Source of the DNA: Syncephalis fuscata
Lineage: Eukaryota > Zoopagomycota > Zoopagomycetes > Zoopagales > Piptocephalidaceae
Reading direction: 5' to 3'
Assembly (NCBI GenBank): GCA_025786725.1
Contig: JAHLTZ010000012.1
Coordinates: forward strand, 124,001-188,000
Length of the DNA stretch: 64,000 bases
Position numbers and translations under genes: made by a program. Numbering within the stretch: the first letter of the stretch is position 1; every line of letters starts with the position of its first letter. Below are positions 11,854 to 22,439 of the stretch, in pieces. The notes below the pieces were generated by a model, which had not been told where the DNA came from, made no database searches, and was given only the letters and a program-made list of their open reading frames with translations.

Positions 11854-12745
11854 TTAAGAATGAACCGACTCGGTGAGCTTTTGTTCGTATTCTTGTATGG
11901 CCGTTTGTGCATTAATTAATCCGTTGGCAGGTTCCCAAGTGGCTTCTTCAAACGGATAACCTTGCCATTTTACTAGGTATTGGACTTGTCTTCTTTTGGT
12001 ACGTTTATCAAGAATATTTTCAACTTCGTATTCAGCTTCTCCTTCAATTAGTTCTGGTGGTGGTCGATCGTCTTTTCTGTGTGAATATTCAGGTGGATTA
12101 GGTTGATACCTTTTTAATAACGACACATGAAATACATTGTGAATTTGCATTGTCGATGGTAGTTGTAATTTGTAGGCTGTTTTTCCTACTTTTTGAATAA
12201 TAGGAAAAGGTCCAAGGAAACGGGATGTTAATTTACGTGATGGTCTTCCTTTATCGACGTCGGCAGTAATATGGGCTTTTGATAATAAAACTTGATCACC
12301 TATTTCATATTCTTCTTCTCTTCTTCGTTGGTCTGCGTAATACTTTTGTCGCTCTTGTGCTTGGCTAATTGCTTCTTTTGCACTACGTACAATGCTATTA
12401 ATTTTTGTCATTAATTCAGCAGTACTTGCTACGTCAGTGGTATTATTGAAATTTTGCGGCGTAGTTAGTGAATCAGCGGTACGTGGTTGTTTTCCTAAAT
12501 AGCTGTAGAATGGTGACATTTTGGTTGATGACTGTTCTGCACTATTGTATGCGAATTCAACAGCAGAAAGTAATTGATCCCAGTTGTTTTGTTGATAGTT
12601 GATGTAATTCCTTAACATTTGTTCTAATGTTCGATTTGTACGTTCTGTTTGTCCGTCTGTTTGTGGGTGGTGAGATGTTGACGGTGTTAAACGAACGTCT
12701 AGTATGTTAAAGAACGATTTCCAAAAGTTACCGACGAATCGAGTA
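11854..12745 (-). CDS. pol: Element C integrase C-terminal half and chromodomain (separated by nested element B)
   Basis: This is the distal part of the pol of element C. It begins just after the second catalytic Asp region (FVGNFWKSF), contains the catalytic Glu region [17 protein letters not shown], and ends in a chromodomain (YEVENILDKR...VQYLVKWQGYPFEEATW). It matches the element A integrase closely. Element B separates it from the rest of pol at 18,359. Without B the frame would be continuous, so this piece is coding relic rather than an independent gene. Confidence 0.9.
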
Positions 12746-13083
12746 TGTAACAAAAATTCTCCCTCTCATTTATTATTACCATTTTTAGACATTATGATCG
12801 GTGTTTAAACACACCGATCATCACACATGGTCCACGATGAAGTTAACACTCCGCCACCGCGTATTGTTTTATCTTTATCTTTTATTTTCTTTTATTTTTA
12901 TTTTATTTTCTTTTATTGTTCTACTTAGATATTCCATATATCCAATAGAACAATATAAATACGCGTATGATTATGACCACAAATAAAGACATTAGTTCAC
13001 TTTCAATATTCATTCTTATTTTATATACATTATTGTATTGTGACTCGTAGTAACCGCAACAGTTCGCTGTATCTACGGTTACA
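12746..13083 (+). repeat. 5' LTR of element B
   Basis: 338 bp, TGTAAC...GGTTACA, apparently identical to 18,021-18,358. It contains a hairpin (GATCGGTGT ... ACACCGATC) and a T-rich stretch. A 61-codon frame inside is present in both LTRs and is not a gene. Confidence 0.95.
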
Positions 13084-13085
13084 TA

Positions 13086-13101
13086 TGGTAGCAACGGGTA
13101 G
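13086..13101 (+). promoter_or_regulatory. Primer-binding site of element B
   Basis: TGGTAGCAACGGGTAG lies two bases after the LTR and is identical to that of element A. Confidence 0.85.
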
Positions 13102-13140
13102 TTTAAACCTATCCACCTCGTTGCCTTGACTTACAGTGAT

Positions 13141-14373
13141 ATGAACCAACGACGTGGTGCGAAATACTTCGACCACGAACAAGCCCGTCAATCTTTCGCC
13201 GACGAACTCATCCAAGATCCACCAGTAACCTTTCGATACCCAGATAACCAGTACGAACCACCGATCACAAGCCACACGAACGAATACACCGATACCCAGT
13301 ACGAACCACCGATCACAAGCCACACGAACGAATACACCGATACCCAGTACGAACCACCGATCACAAGCCACACGAACGAATACACTACTGATACTCAAGA
13401 AGAAATAACACCCATTATGAACCCAGAATTGCCTAACACAAGTTTCGTTACCAACGCTGACTTTATTTCAAGTTTGGTAACGCAAATTGTGTCCCAAAAT
13501 AATGCTGCTACTGCCGATGCTGTTGTTACTGCCGCTGCCAATACTGCCGCTGCTATTGCCGCTATTCCATCTACTTCTGTCACTGCCCCTCCTACTGCTC
13601 GTCCATCTGCCCCGCCACGATACAACGGCAATGATAAGGATATTTCAGTAGAGACTTGGTTGTACCGTGCACGGCAATATGTCAGGTATATCCCTGATGA
13701 AATTGAACGCATCGAAGTAGCCGCCACTTATTTAGATGGCACTGCCTCTAGTTGGTGGCAGAGTAATACTATTCACTCTGACGGTGACTATAGTCATCCA
13801 TATACCACTTGGAGTGCGTTTGCTCACGCACTACGCCAACACATCTGTCCCGGTACTTCGGTAGAAGAAGACGCTTTTAGTCGTCTTCACATGTTACGAC
13901 AAGCCAACAAAAGTGTCAATGATTATACGTTAGAATTTAACAATTTAAGGCACACTTTTCCTATGCCTGATTCCGAAATGTGGCAGTTAGCTTTACGTAT
14001 TATGTTTATTAATGGACTGAATCACGAAGTTAAATACGAAGTACAAAAAGCTACACCGTCTACATTACAATCAGCCATAGAAGTGGCTACTCATTTTGAT
14101 TCGTTACGCAAGTACATTGGCAAATCATCAACTAACAACGTTCGCCATAACACACCTCGTCCAACGCAACAACAACAGTTTCGCCCTCCGATTAACACAC
14201 AACCAAGAAATGGCCCTATACCAATGGAACTAGACACCATTAATCGGTTACCCCCACTCACTGATGCTGAACGCGAAACGTTACGACAAAACGGCGGCTG
14301 TTTCCGCTGTCGCCAATATGGCCACATCATGCGTTTTTGTCCTTTGAATACGGGAAAAGTCCAGCACCAGTAG
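13141..14373 (+). CDS. gag: Gag polyprotein of element B
   Basis: 410 codons from the first ATG; upstream TTG-initiated readings are unnecessary. The N-terminal part carries three near-identical 16-residue repeats ([16 protein letters not shown]) encoded by 48-bp tandem units. An Ala/Thr-rich linker follows, then the capsid region ([23 protein letters not shown]) and a CCHC knuckle, [14 protein letters not shown], close to the C terminus. It forms the particle and binds RNA. The stop TAG (14,371-14,373) lies in the frameshift hairpin. The gag is clearly divergent from those of A and C. Confidence 0.95.
   Translation: MNQRRGAKYFDHEQARQSFADELIQDPPVTFRYPDNQYEPPITSHTNEYTDTQYEPPITSHTNEYTDTQYEPPITSHTNEYTTDTQEEITPIMNPELPNTSFVTNADFISSLVTQIVSQNNAATADAVVTAAANTAAAIAAIPSTSVTAPPTARPSAPPRYNGNDKDISVETWLYRARQYVRYIPDEIERIEVAATYLDGTASSWWQSNTIHSDGDYSHPYTTWSAFAHALRQHICPGTSVEEDAFSRLHMLRQANKSVNDYTLEFNNLRHTFPMPDSEMWQLALRIMFINGLNHEVKYEVQKATPSTLQSAIEVATHFDSLRKYIGKSSTNNVRHNTPRPTQQQQFRPPINTQPRNGPIPMELDTINRLPPLTDAERETLRQNGGCFRCRQYGHIMRFCPLNTGKVQHQ
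13249..13386 (+). repeat. 48-bp tandem repeat x ~3 within gag of element B
   Basis: Units start at 13,249, 13,297 and 13,345, and all are in frame (16 codons). The first two are essentially identical and the third diverges at its end. It adds a repetitive N-terminal extension to Gag. Confidence 0.95.
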
Positions 14374-17300
14374 TGTCAGCATCACAACCTACTGGTGCCC
14401 AACTAAATACTATTTCTGTTGATGCCACCCCCGATCTTCTCTCGCTTACTTCTGATGATGAATTGCTTGTTTCTGCGCCATTATTTCCTCATGCTAATGT
14501 TGTTGATGACACTGATGCACTTTTAAAGGAACAAAGTTTATTGTCAAAATATCCACACGCTCACGATTTATTACGTATCAATGCTCGTTTATTAGGTAGA
14601 AAAGTTACGGTACTAATAGATAGTGGAGCAGCTGATAACTTTGTATCCGCAAATCTTGTGAAACATATTCGCGCACACACCCATAAAGTTAAATACCCAT
14701 CGACCGTACACGTGGCAGATGGCCGTTCGTATACGTGTGACCGCCAACTGGCTGGTGCGCTCCTTACTTCCACTGGTTACAAAGACCGTTTATCGTTTTT
14801 GGTTGTTCCTTTAGAACACGACGTAATACTCGGTAAACCGTGGCTAGCCCGCTATAATCCACAGATAGATTGGTTAATTAACACTGTTACGTTTATGCAT
14901 GATAATCGACACATTGTATGGCAAGCAAATGCACATAGACAACCAACCATATTGCCATTATCTGCCTTACAATTTAAACGCTATGCTAAACGAACAGATG
15001 AATTACACCTAGCCATTGTACGACCAGCCGATAATCCGCTAAATGAAGCTGCTAATCACTCAAATGACCCATCCATCACTCCAGTATTGACTGGATTACG
15101 CAACGACTTTGCTGACGTATTTCCCGACAAACTACCGAAACAATTGCCGCCAAAACGTGATGGATTAGATCATCGTATCGATTTGATACCAGGCGCAACA
15201 CCACCCAGTAACGCCTTATACCGATTGTCCCCTCTGGAACTTAAAGAACTTAAAACACAACTTACCGAATTACTTGACGCGGGATATATTCGTCCTAGTA
15301 TATCGCCCTACGGTGCGCCTGTTCTTTTCGTCAAGAAGAAAGATGGTGGTATGCGCATGTGTGTTGATTATCGAGCGCTGAATAAAATCACTATCAAGAA
15401 CAAGTACCCATTGCCAAGGATTGAAGATTTATTCGACCAAGTGTTAGGCGCAACTGTCTTTTCTAAGATAGATCTACGCTCTGCTTATCATCAACTACGT
15501 GTAGTAGAAGAGGATATACCCAAGACGGCCTTTCGCACCCGCTATGGTCACTTTGAATGGCTAGTAGTTAGTTTTGGTCAAAGTAATGCACCATCCAGTT
15601 TTCAAACACTGGTAAACTATCTATTTAGGCCATTACTAGACAAATGTGTTATTGTCTATTTGGACGATATTCTCATCTACAGTAAAACACCAGAAGACCA
15701 CGAACGACACCTACGCCAAGTATTACAAATACTTCGCGACAACCACTTATACGCCAAATGGTCAAAATGTGAATTATTTAAGGATGAAGTTGAATATTTA
15801 GGCCATTTGCTATGTGCTAATGGTGTAAAAGCTGATCCAGCTAAGATAAAGGCCATTTCTGATTGGCCTACACCACGAAACGTCACTGATATACGCGCTT
15901 TTACAGGCTTGGCCAACTACTATAGAAAGTTTATTAAAAATTACTCTGCTATAGCCACACCACTTACCGATCTACTATGTCAAGATCGTCGTTTCTTATG
16001 GACCATTGAAGCTCAAAAATCATTTGATATACTAAAGAAGACAATGACCCAAGCTCCAGTATTACAAATAGTCGACGTACATCAGCCTTTCCGTGTAGAA
16101 ACCGATGCTTCTGGCTTTGCTGTAGGTGCTGCCTTGTTGCAGCAAGATCGTGATGGCCATTGGCACCCCATTGCTTATCATTCGCGCAAAATGAAGCCCG
16201 CTGAACGCAATTATCCGGTACATGAACAAGAACTATTAGCATTAATAGATGCTTTAAAGATTTGGCGCCACTACTTACATGGATCGTCATTTCACGCGTA
16301 TACTGACCATAAAACCTTGCAGTACTTCCAGAGTCAACCGAATTTATCAACCAGACAAGCAAGATGGTCAGAACTATTACAAGAATATGACGTATTGATC
16401 GAATATAAGCCCGGGAAAAACAATATTGTAGCCGATTCATTATCCAGACGGCCTGATTTACAACTGTCCAGTTTAACTACTGTCAGTTTTACATATATTG
16501 ATCAAATTAAAAACTTGTACGCCAACGATGTTGACTTTGGTGAAATATACGCCCAGCTTAATACGACAACGCCACTTCCAGCTCTTCGTACCAAGTTAGT
16601 CAAGTATCGACTAACTGATGGATTGTTATATTTCAACGGTGATCGATTATGTGTACCTAAAAATAACCAATTACGTCAAGATATACTACACGATCATCAC
16701 GATGCCATCGTAGCCGGCCATCTAGGTGTAGATAAAACATACCTGGCTATTCATCGCCATTTTTACTGGCCATCACTACACAACACCGTCCACCGCTATG
16801 TCACTTCCTGCGATACTTGCCAACGTAATAAGGCCACTAATCGACGACCAGGTGGCTTATTACAACCACTTGAAATACCTGCACATGCATGGGACTCAGT
16901 TAGTATGGATTTTATTACACATCTACCACTCACTGAAAAAGGTGCAGATGCGTTAATGGTAGTAGTTGACCGCTTTAGTAAACAAGCCCACTTCGTGCCT
17001 ACTACCAACACTGTCACAGCTGTTGACACCGCACGACTATACTTCGACCATGTATATCGTCTACATGGTCTTCCACGATCCATAATCTCTGATCGTGACC
17101 CACGATTTACTAGCCGATTCTGGGAAGCCTTATTTGAATTTACCGGTACTAAATTAGCCAGATCAACTGCAAATCATCCACAGACTGACGGCCAGACTGA
17201 GCGAACCAACAGAACCATCGAAGAAATGTTACGTCATGTTATTAGCCAACAACAAGATGATTGGGATAAATACTTACCTGCATTAGAATTTGCCTATAAC

Positions 17301-18005
17301 AATAGTACTAACGCTACTACTGGTATTACACCTTTCTTCTCTGTATATGGACGTCATCCAATAACAACGACTATGCCAGCTGATAGCGATAATATAACAG
17401 TACCAGCAGCTGAGGAGTTTTTACAGCGACTAGAAGCGATACAAAAGGCGGTAAAAGACAACATATCGTACGCTCAGGATAGACAGGCACAATATGCTAA
17501 CCAACGACGTCGAGATGACACCTTCCAAATAGGTGATCGAGTAATGCTGTCAACACGACACACAATGCCACGACACGTAGCAGAACAGTCAAACTCCGCC
17601 CTTCGTACGCGTAAAACTGGCCCGTACACTATCATAGAGGTCATTAGTCCGACCGCGTACAAGATCGAACTACCACCAGGCATGCGCATTCACCCAGTTA
17701 TACACATCTCTCAGCTTACCAGGTATAAAGATCCGAACGTATTTCCAGGACGACCAACGGCAATTACTATGCCTATGCCAGAAATGATTGAAGGACAAGC
17801 TGAGTGGGAAGTGGAAAGAATAATAGGTAGAAGAACAAGAAAAGTGGGGATGAATGACGTGGAGGAATACTTAGTAAAATGGAAAGGATACTCAAAAGAT
17901 GACAGTTCTTGGGAGCCAATTGAAAACTTGCAAAATGCTCAAGAACTATTAAATCAATACGAACACTCCACACACATACGATTAGCACTTGGGACAAGCG
18001 CCTGA
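14337..18005 (+). CDS. pol: Pol polyprotein of element B (intact)
   Basis: About 1220 codons without a break, reached by -1 frameshifting from gag. The protease active site is [10 protein letters not shown] (residue ~90). Reverse transcriptase has MCVDYRALN and YLDDILIYS (residue ~440); its usual FGLTNAP motif reads [10 protein letters not shown], an uncommon variant. RNase H starts at [10 protein letters not shown]. Integrase has [15 protein letters not shown]...CDTCQRN, then the D,D,E core with DRDPRF and [19 protein letters not shown]-terminal chromodomain (residues ~1156-1208, [10 protein letters not shown]...[19 protein letters not shown]) marks a chromovirus. All catalytic residues looked for are present, so activity is plausible. 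Confidence 0.95.
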   Translation: MSFEYGKSPAPVVSASQPTGAQLNTISVDATPDLLSLTSDDELLVSAPLFPHANVVDDTDALLKEQSLLSKYPHAHDLLRINARLLGRKVTVLIDSGAADNFVSANLVKHIRAHTHKVKYPSTVHVADGRSYTCDRQLAGALLTSTGYKDRLSFLVVPLEHDVILGKPWLARYNPQIDWLINTVTFMHDNRHIVWQANAHRQPTILPLSALQFKRYAKRTDELHLAIVRPADNPLNEAANHSNDPSITPVLTGLRNDFADVFPDKLPKQLPPKRDGLDHRIDLIPGATPPSNALYRLSPLELKELKTQLTELLDAGYIRPSISPYGAPVLFVKKKDGGMRMCVDYRALNKITIKNKYPLPRIEDLFDQVLGATVFSKIDLRSAYHQLRVVEEDIPKTAFRTRYGHFEWLVVSFGQSNAPSSFQTLVNYLFRPLLDKCVIVYLDDILIYSKTPEDHERHLRQVLQILRDNHLYAKWSKCELFKDEVEYLGHLLCANGVKADPAKIKAISDWPTPRNVTDIRAFTGLANYYRKFIKNYSAIATPLTDLLCQDRRFLWTIEAQKSFDILKKTMTQAPVLQIVDVHQPFRVETDASGFAVGAALLQQDRDGHWHPIAYHSRKMKPAERNYPVHEQELLALIDALKIWRHYLHGSSFHAYTDHKTLQYFQSQPNLSTRQARWSELLQEYDVLIEYKPGKNNIVADSLSRRPDLQLSSLTTVSFTYIDQIKNLYANDVDFGEIYAQLNTTTPLPALRTKLVKYRLTDGLLYFNGDRLCVPKNNQLRQDILHDHHDAIVAGHLGVDKTYLAIHRHFYWPSLHNTVHRYVTSCDTCQRNKATNRRPGGLLQPLEIPAHAWDSVSMDFITHLPLTEKGADALMVVVDRFSKQAHFVPTTNTVTAVDTARLYFDHVYRLHGLPRSIISDRDPRFTSRFWEALFEFTGTKLARSTANHPQTDGQTERTNRTIEEMLRHVISQQQDDWDKYLPALEFAYNNSTNATTGITPFFSVYGRHPITTTMPADSDNITVPAAEEFLQRLEAIQKAVKDNISYAQDRQAQYANQRRRDDTFQIGDRVMLSTRHTMPRHVAEQSNSALRTRKTGPYTIIEVISPTAYKIELPPGMRIHPVIHISQLTRYKDPNVFPGRPTAITMPMPEMIEGQAEWEVERIIGRRTRKVGMNDVEEYLVKWKGYSKDDSSWEPIENLQNAQELLNQYEHSTHIRLALGTSA
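14352..14398 (+). promoter_or_regulatory. gag-pol -1 frameshift signal of element B
   Basis: The heptamer G GGA AAA (14,352-14,358) is followed by a 5-nt spacer and a perfect 10-bp stem, GCACCAGTAG (14,364-14,373) with CTACTGGTGC (14,389-14,398). The loop is 15 nt and the gag stop TAG is in the 5' arm. Pol is in the -1 frame and overlaps gag only over 14,337-14,373. Confidence 0.88.
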
Positions 18006-18020
18006 GAGGGAGGGGGGTAT
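18003..18020 (+). promoter_or_regulatory. Polypurine tract of element B
   Basis: The purine run GAGAGGGAGGGGGG sits directly upstream of the 3' LTR and overlaps the end of pol. Confidence 0.8.
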
Positions 18021-18358
18021 TGTAACAAAAATTCTCCCTCTCATTTATTATTACCATTTTTAGACATTATGATCGGTGTTTAAACACACCGATCATCACA
18101 CATGGTCCACGATGAAGTTAACACTCCGCCACCGCGTATTGTTTTATCTTTATCTTTTATTTTCTTTTATTTTTATTTTATTTTCTTTTATTGTTCTACT
18201 TAGATATTCCATATATCCAATAGAACAATATAAATACGCGTATGATTATGACCACAAATAAAGACATTAGTTCACTTTCAATATTCATTCTTATTTTATA
18301 TACATTATTGTATTGTGACTCGTAGTAACCGCAACAGTTCGCTGTATCTACGGTTACA
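18021..18358 (+). repeat. 3' LTR of element B
   Basis: 338 bp, apparently identical to the 5' LTR and followed by the target duplicate GAGTA. Confidence 0.95.
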
Positions 18359-20177
18359 GAGTATCACGATCGGTTACGATGCTTTTTGGTAATCCGTGCA
18401 ATCTGAATATATTATCCATAAATAATTGAGCGGTTTCTACTGCTGTAACATTAGTAGTTGTGGGAATAAAATGTGCATATTTTGTTAATCGATCTACTAC
18501 TACCAATATAGCGTCTTTTCCATTCTTTGTGCGTGGAAGTTGTACAATAAAATCCATCGTAATGTCTTCCCATCTTCCTTCTGGTATGGGTAGTGGTTGC
18601 AATAAACCAGTAGGTCGTTTCTGTGACGGTTTATTGCGTTGACATTTGTCACAAGTTGCTATGTATCTTTCTACTTCTTCTTTCATTTTTGGCCACCAAT
18701 AATGCTGTGATATTCTAGCTAACGTTTTATCAATACCTAGATGCCCAGAGATAGCAATGTCGTGCTTTTCTCGTAGTATTTTGGCACGTAGTTCGCTATC
18801 TGGAATGCATAAACGCGGTTCTTGCCGACGTGTTTCGTATATCAATCCATTTTCTGTTAGTCGAAATCTTTTTGTAAGCCCGTTTCGACTATTGCTAGCT
18901 GCTCCCTCACCCCCCTCGAGAAAAGACTTCACTCCTGAGAAGTAGGAATCATTAATATAACCAATACAAATTTGTTCTATTAATTGATTGTTGGGCATTA
19001 ATTGCGTAACAAGGTGTAATTCAGACTGCGTAGTAGTAGGTCGTCTAGACAATGCATCTGCTACTACATTAATTTTTCCTGGCTTATAAACAATCTTCAT
19101 GTCGAATTGTGACATTTCGTCTAACCATGCTAATTGTCGATTGGATAGATTGGCTTGATTACATAAGTGAGTGATTGGACGATGATCGGTGTAAATTATA
19201 AATGGTTGACCAATCAAATACGTCCTCCAAATACGTAAAGCCTCTTTAATAGCCAGTAATTCTTTATCGTAAGTTGAGTATCGTTTATGCGCATCGCTGA
19301 GTACTTTGGACATGTAGGCAATTGGTCTGTCACCTTTACCATCGTTTTGCATTAATACAGCTCCAATAGCTTCGTTTGATGCATCAGTTGTAACAGTATA
19401 AGGTAATTTAGAATCACTCATTCGTAGTATCGGTGCACTAATAAGCTTTTCTTTTATCGCTTCAAATGCTTCCTTTGCTTCTTGTTTGAATTCGAAAAGT
19501 ACTTTGTCTTGTAAGAGGTTTGTTAATGGTTTGGCGATGGTTGCAAATCCTTTTATAAAACGTCTATAATAACCAGCAAGGCCTAAAAATGCTCGTACGT
19601 CGGTAACATTTCTCAAATCTGGCCAATTTCGTATAGTAGCAATTTTATTTTCTGCTGTCTGTATACCTTTTTCGCTAACTAAGTGGCCTAAGAATTCTAC
19701 TTTGTTACGGCCAAATTCGCATTTACTGAGCTTTGCGTATAGTTGGTGTTGGCGTAATAATTCAAATGTTTGTCGTAAATGTATAGCATGTTCTTCATGA
19801 TTTTTACTGAATACTAATATGTCATCTAGAAAAACGACTACACATTTATCGAGCAATGGTCTAAATACATCATTCATTAATCGCATGAAGGTAGCAGGAG
19901 CGTTAGTAAGGCCAAATGGCAATACACAAAATTCATATAAACCATAACGAGTAGTGAAAGCTGTTTTGTTAATATCTTCTTCCTTAATGCGAATTTGATG
20001 ATATCCAGATCGTAAATCGATTTTACTAAATACTGTTGCACCTCCTAACTGGTCGAATAACATGTCGATGTGTGGTAATGGATACTTATTTTTAACAGTA
20101 ATTTTGTTTAGCATTCTATAGTCAACACACATACGTAACGGACCGTCCTTCTTACGAACAAATAGTACTGGCGCCCA
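18359..20177 (-). CDS. pol: Element C pol, reverse transcriptase to integrase core (5' of the nested insertion)
   Basis: The frame runs from inside the RT N terminus (MCVDYRMLN) through [19 protein letters not shown], RNase H ([10 protein letters not shown] ... VVADALSRR) and the integrase zinc module ([14 protein letters not shown] ... CDKCQRN). It reaches the second catalytic region at SIVTDRD, where element B cuts it. The RNase H to integrase junction ([11 protein letters not shown]) is continuous, unlike in element A. Upstream it is one base out of frame with the protease part because a base is missing near 20,178. Confidence 0.92.
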
Positions 20178-21037
20178 TAAGGTGAGGTACTAGGCCTAAT
20201 AAATCCTTTTTCCAGTAATTCATCTAATTGTTTTCGCATTTCTTCTTGTTCATCTTTTGCCATGCGATATGGTGCACGAGATGGTGGTGTTGTGTTCGGT
20301 TCCAATTGAATACTGAAATCAACGTTTCTACTGGGCGGTAGGCCTGGGGGTAAGTCGTTAGGTGTAACGTCTTTGAATTCGCCGACAAGTTGTGCATATT
20401 TTATATCGCCTTGATATTCGCCAGTATTTAAATCAGTTTCGCGTACAAACGTTAAATAACTAGTTACGTCAGAATCGTCTAAGTAACTTTCTAATTCATT
20501 TAATGACATTAATACCGGTTCTTTCATAGCGTCATTATCTTGACGAATTAATACTGGCTGATTGTTTACGTAAATAAAGGCAGTTCGTTTAATCCAATCA
20601 ATTTTTGGATTAAATTGTTCAAACCAAGGCATGCCTAATATTGCATCATATTTTCCTAATTTCATTACATCAAAGTTAACATAGAAAGAACAATTCTGTA
20701 TTGATAAAGGAACATCATATGCGCAACAATAGACACGACCTAGGGAGCCATCTCCTAACTTCACACCTTGACTAGTAGTGTAAGGAATAGTTTCATAATC
20801 TATTTTCTTAATAAATTCGGTGTCGATAAAGTTATCTGTAGCACCGCAATCTAATAGAACATGAGCATGATGTCCATTGATAGAAAAATGTACAGATACT
20901 AACGGGCGACTTTTACGAGTTATCCATAATTCACCGATTTCTTGTACAAGGCATGATGGTAAGAGAAATAATTCACCAACGGTCTTATCCATGTCACCAA
21001 TAGCGCCGTTGAGCTCTACTGGTGAGTTTCTTTTCCC
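20178..21037 (-). CDS. pol: Element C pol, protease and RT N terminus
   Basis: This is the -1 frame entered from gag at GGGAAAA. It has a protease-like [10 protein letters not shown] (Cys variant, as in element A), a spacer, and the RT entry [20 protein letters not shown] ending at RPSTSPYG. There the frame shifts by one missing base before the GAPVLFV-type motif. A downstream ATG exists near 20,992 but is not needed. Confidence 0.88.
20994..21037 (-). promoter_or_regulatory. gag-pol -1 frameshift signal of element C
   Basis: On the minus strand GGGAAAA (21,037-21,031) is followed by a 5-nt spacer. Then comes a 10-bp stem, TCACCAGTAG (21,025-21,016) with CTATTGGTGA (21,003-20,994), containing one G-U pair, and a 12-nt loop. 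The gag stop TAG lies in the 5' arm, as in element B. Confidence 0.85.
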
Positions 21038-22124
21038 TGTTGTTCATTATTGTCTACAGCTTGTATTTGGTCCGTACAAATTGTATTAATACGACGGAAT
21101 GGATTGTTGTTGTTGTAATTATTTGGGCGATTATTGTCGTAATTGTTAGAACGATTATTATTATAATTATTGGGACGGTTATTGTTGTAATTATTGAACG
21201 GTTATTGTTGTAATTATTGGAACGATTATTGGTTTGACGTCGTTGCGGATTAAGTAAGCAATAACGTGCAATGTGATTTGGTCCATTGCAATGGTAACAA
21301 TTATTATTCTTTTCAGTGTAACCGAGTTCCATAGGTATTACACCATCTCTAGATTGACGTGGTTTAGGGGCTGGATAGCGGTGTTGGCGGTATTGCTGAT
21401 TAATATCTGGATGATCGAATTCTTCTGCAATGGCAATACATTCTGAAATTGTACTGGGTGCGTTTCGCATTAACTCTACTGAGGCAGGTCCTCTATAACC
21501 ACGAATAAAAGCAGCAACTTTTTGTGATTCAGGTGTATTTTTAAGTTTACTGGATATACTGTAAAAATGGTTGACGTATTCGATGAGTGTACCTTGTTGC
21601 GTTAAATTGAGCAAAGCAATTTCGTTGCGTAGGTGCGAATGAGCTGGTTCAAAATGATTCCTCAATCTGATTTTCAGGTCCTGCCACGTTTTAATAGGTT
21701 CGTAGCCATCAACTCCGTCTTCAACACCTCTAAATTCATTTTGAAGCCATGCACGGGCCTCATCTTGCAAACACTGTGATACAAAGCATATTTTTGCTTC
21801 TTCAGTATATTTAGACGCACGTAATTGCATATCAATATTAAATAGCCATCCTTGGAAGTTTTCACTTGGTCGTCCGTGGTATAGTTCATGATGTAACTTA
21901 ATTCCTTGTAGGTAACTGTCGTTTGAGTCAGTGTCCATCGTCATGTTGTTTGTTATGTCAGGCGTTCTTGTAACTGGTGGGGTACTTGAGGATGTTGTAA
22001 CTTGTGAGGTACTCGTGGATGTTGTAACTTGTGGTTCAATAACTTCACTAAAACTACTTATAGTGGAATAAAACGAATCTTCTGAACTAAAACTAAAATC
22101 AGGATCAAATTTAAATGTAGGCAT
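21016..22124 (-). CDS. gag: Gag polyprotein of element C (one-base frameshift)
   Basis: It starts at ATG 22,124 and has a Ser/Thr-rich N terminus, then the capsid region (HELYHGRPSENFQGWLFNID, ARAWLQNEF). A CCHC knuckle, CYHCNGPNHIARYC, is followed by an Asn/Arg-rich repeat (NNYNNNR). The raw frame drifts off inside this repeat near 21,196, where CGTTCAATAAT lacks a base compared with its neighbours. After allowing for that base, the frame ends ...QQGKETHQ at TAG 21,016-21,018, in register with the frameshift signal. Confidence 0.88.
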
Positions 22125-22179
22125 TCAATTGCTAACAGAGACTTTGGATAGGTAACTTTTTGTAAGGCCGGTGATTCAA

Positions 22180-22191
22180 CCGTTGCTACCA
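22180..22191 (-). promoter_or_regulatory. Primer-binding site of element C
   Basis: On the minus strand TGGTAGCAACGG follows the 5' LTR after one T. It matches the first 12 bases of the sites of A and B. Confidence 0.83.
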
Positions 22192-22192
22192 A

Positions 22193-22384
22193 TGTAATAT
22201 TTAGATTTGATGGAAAGTGGATAATTTTCTTTATTAGAATAAAATATTTGTTAACTTATATATTGGAAAATAAAGGAGTAATTATAGGCGTGTGTATTAC
22301 ATTGTAATGTACAATGTAATATAATGTTTATGTATAACGTTAAATTGGCCTTATTGTGACCAATGTAACATTATACATGTTACA
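22193..22384 (-). repeat. 5' LTR of element C
   Basis: 192 bp. It differs from 11,650-11,842 by one T in a T run, and the target duplicate AACCC follows on the plus strand. Confidence 0.93.
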
Positions 22385-22439
22385 AACCCCAAAGAAATAC
22401 TAGAAACCAACTGAGGCTATTGTCCAATTCACAGCTTCA

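Larger units (their letters stand above)
12746..18358 (+). mobile_element. Ty3/gypsy chromovirus B, intact and nested in element C
   Basis: 5613 bp, with LTRs of 338 bp each that appear identical, flanked by the target duplication GAGTA (12,741-12,745 and 18,359-18,363). It lies in the integrase of C, in the opposite orientation. Gag and pol are both uninterrupted. With a primer-binding site, polypurine tract and frameshift signal also present, it is the youngest insertion and a candidate for an active element. Confidence 0.97.
11650..22384 (-). mobile_element. Ty3/gypsy chromovirus C, carrying nested element B
   Basis: Minus-strand element flanked by the target duplication AACCC (11,645-11,649 and 22,385-22,389). 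The LTRs are 193 and 192 bp (TGTAATATT...ATGTTACA) and differ by one T. Without B and its target duplicate it is about 5.1 kb. Order on the minus strand: LTR, primer-binding site (22,180-22,191), gag, protease-RT-RNase H-integrase-chromodomain, polypurine tract (11,843-11,856), LTR. It is disabled by insertion of B within integrase, and shows single-base frameshifts in gag and RT. Confidence 0.96.
5789..22403 (+). pseudogene. Secreted three-repeat cysteine-rich (SVWC-like) protein gene, split by retrotransposons
   Basis: The coding pieces are 5789-6174, 11,444-11,649 and 22,390-22,403, ending in TAG at 22,401. A signal peptide (MKFSIATASALAVLFAVSTTMA) precedes three tandem repeats of about 65 residues. 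Each repeat has the pattern C-x10-C-x10-C-x14-CC-x4-C and ends YPDCCPRPVC, joined by Lys/Glu/Pro linkers (KKEPETPKQ). The spacing and the YPDCCP..C signature resemble single von Willebrand factor C (SVWC) domains; that assignment rests on motif likeness only. Removing element A (target duplication CCTCG) and element C (AACCC) leaves a continuous frame, so the gene was whole until the insertions. A secreted product of unknown role is inferred. Confidence 0.85.

Noticed and set aside
12801-12986. 61-codon ORF found twice (also 18,076-18,261)
   Set aside because: Both are within the identical LTRs of element B and are chance frames over a T-rich region.
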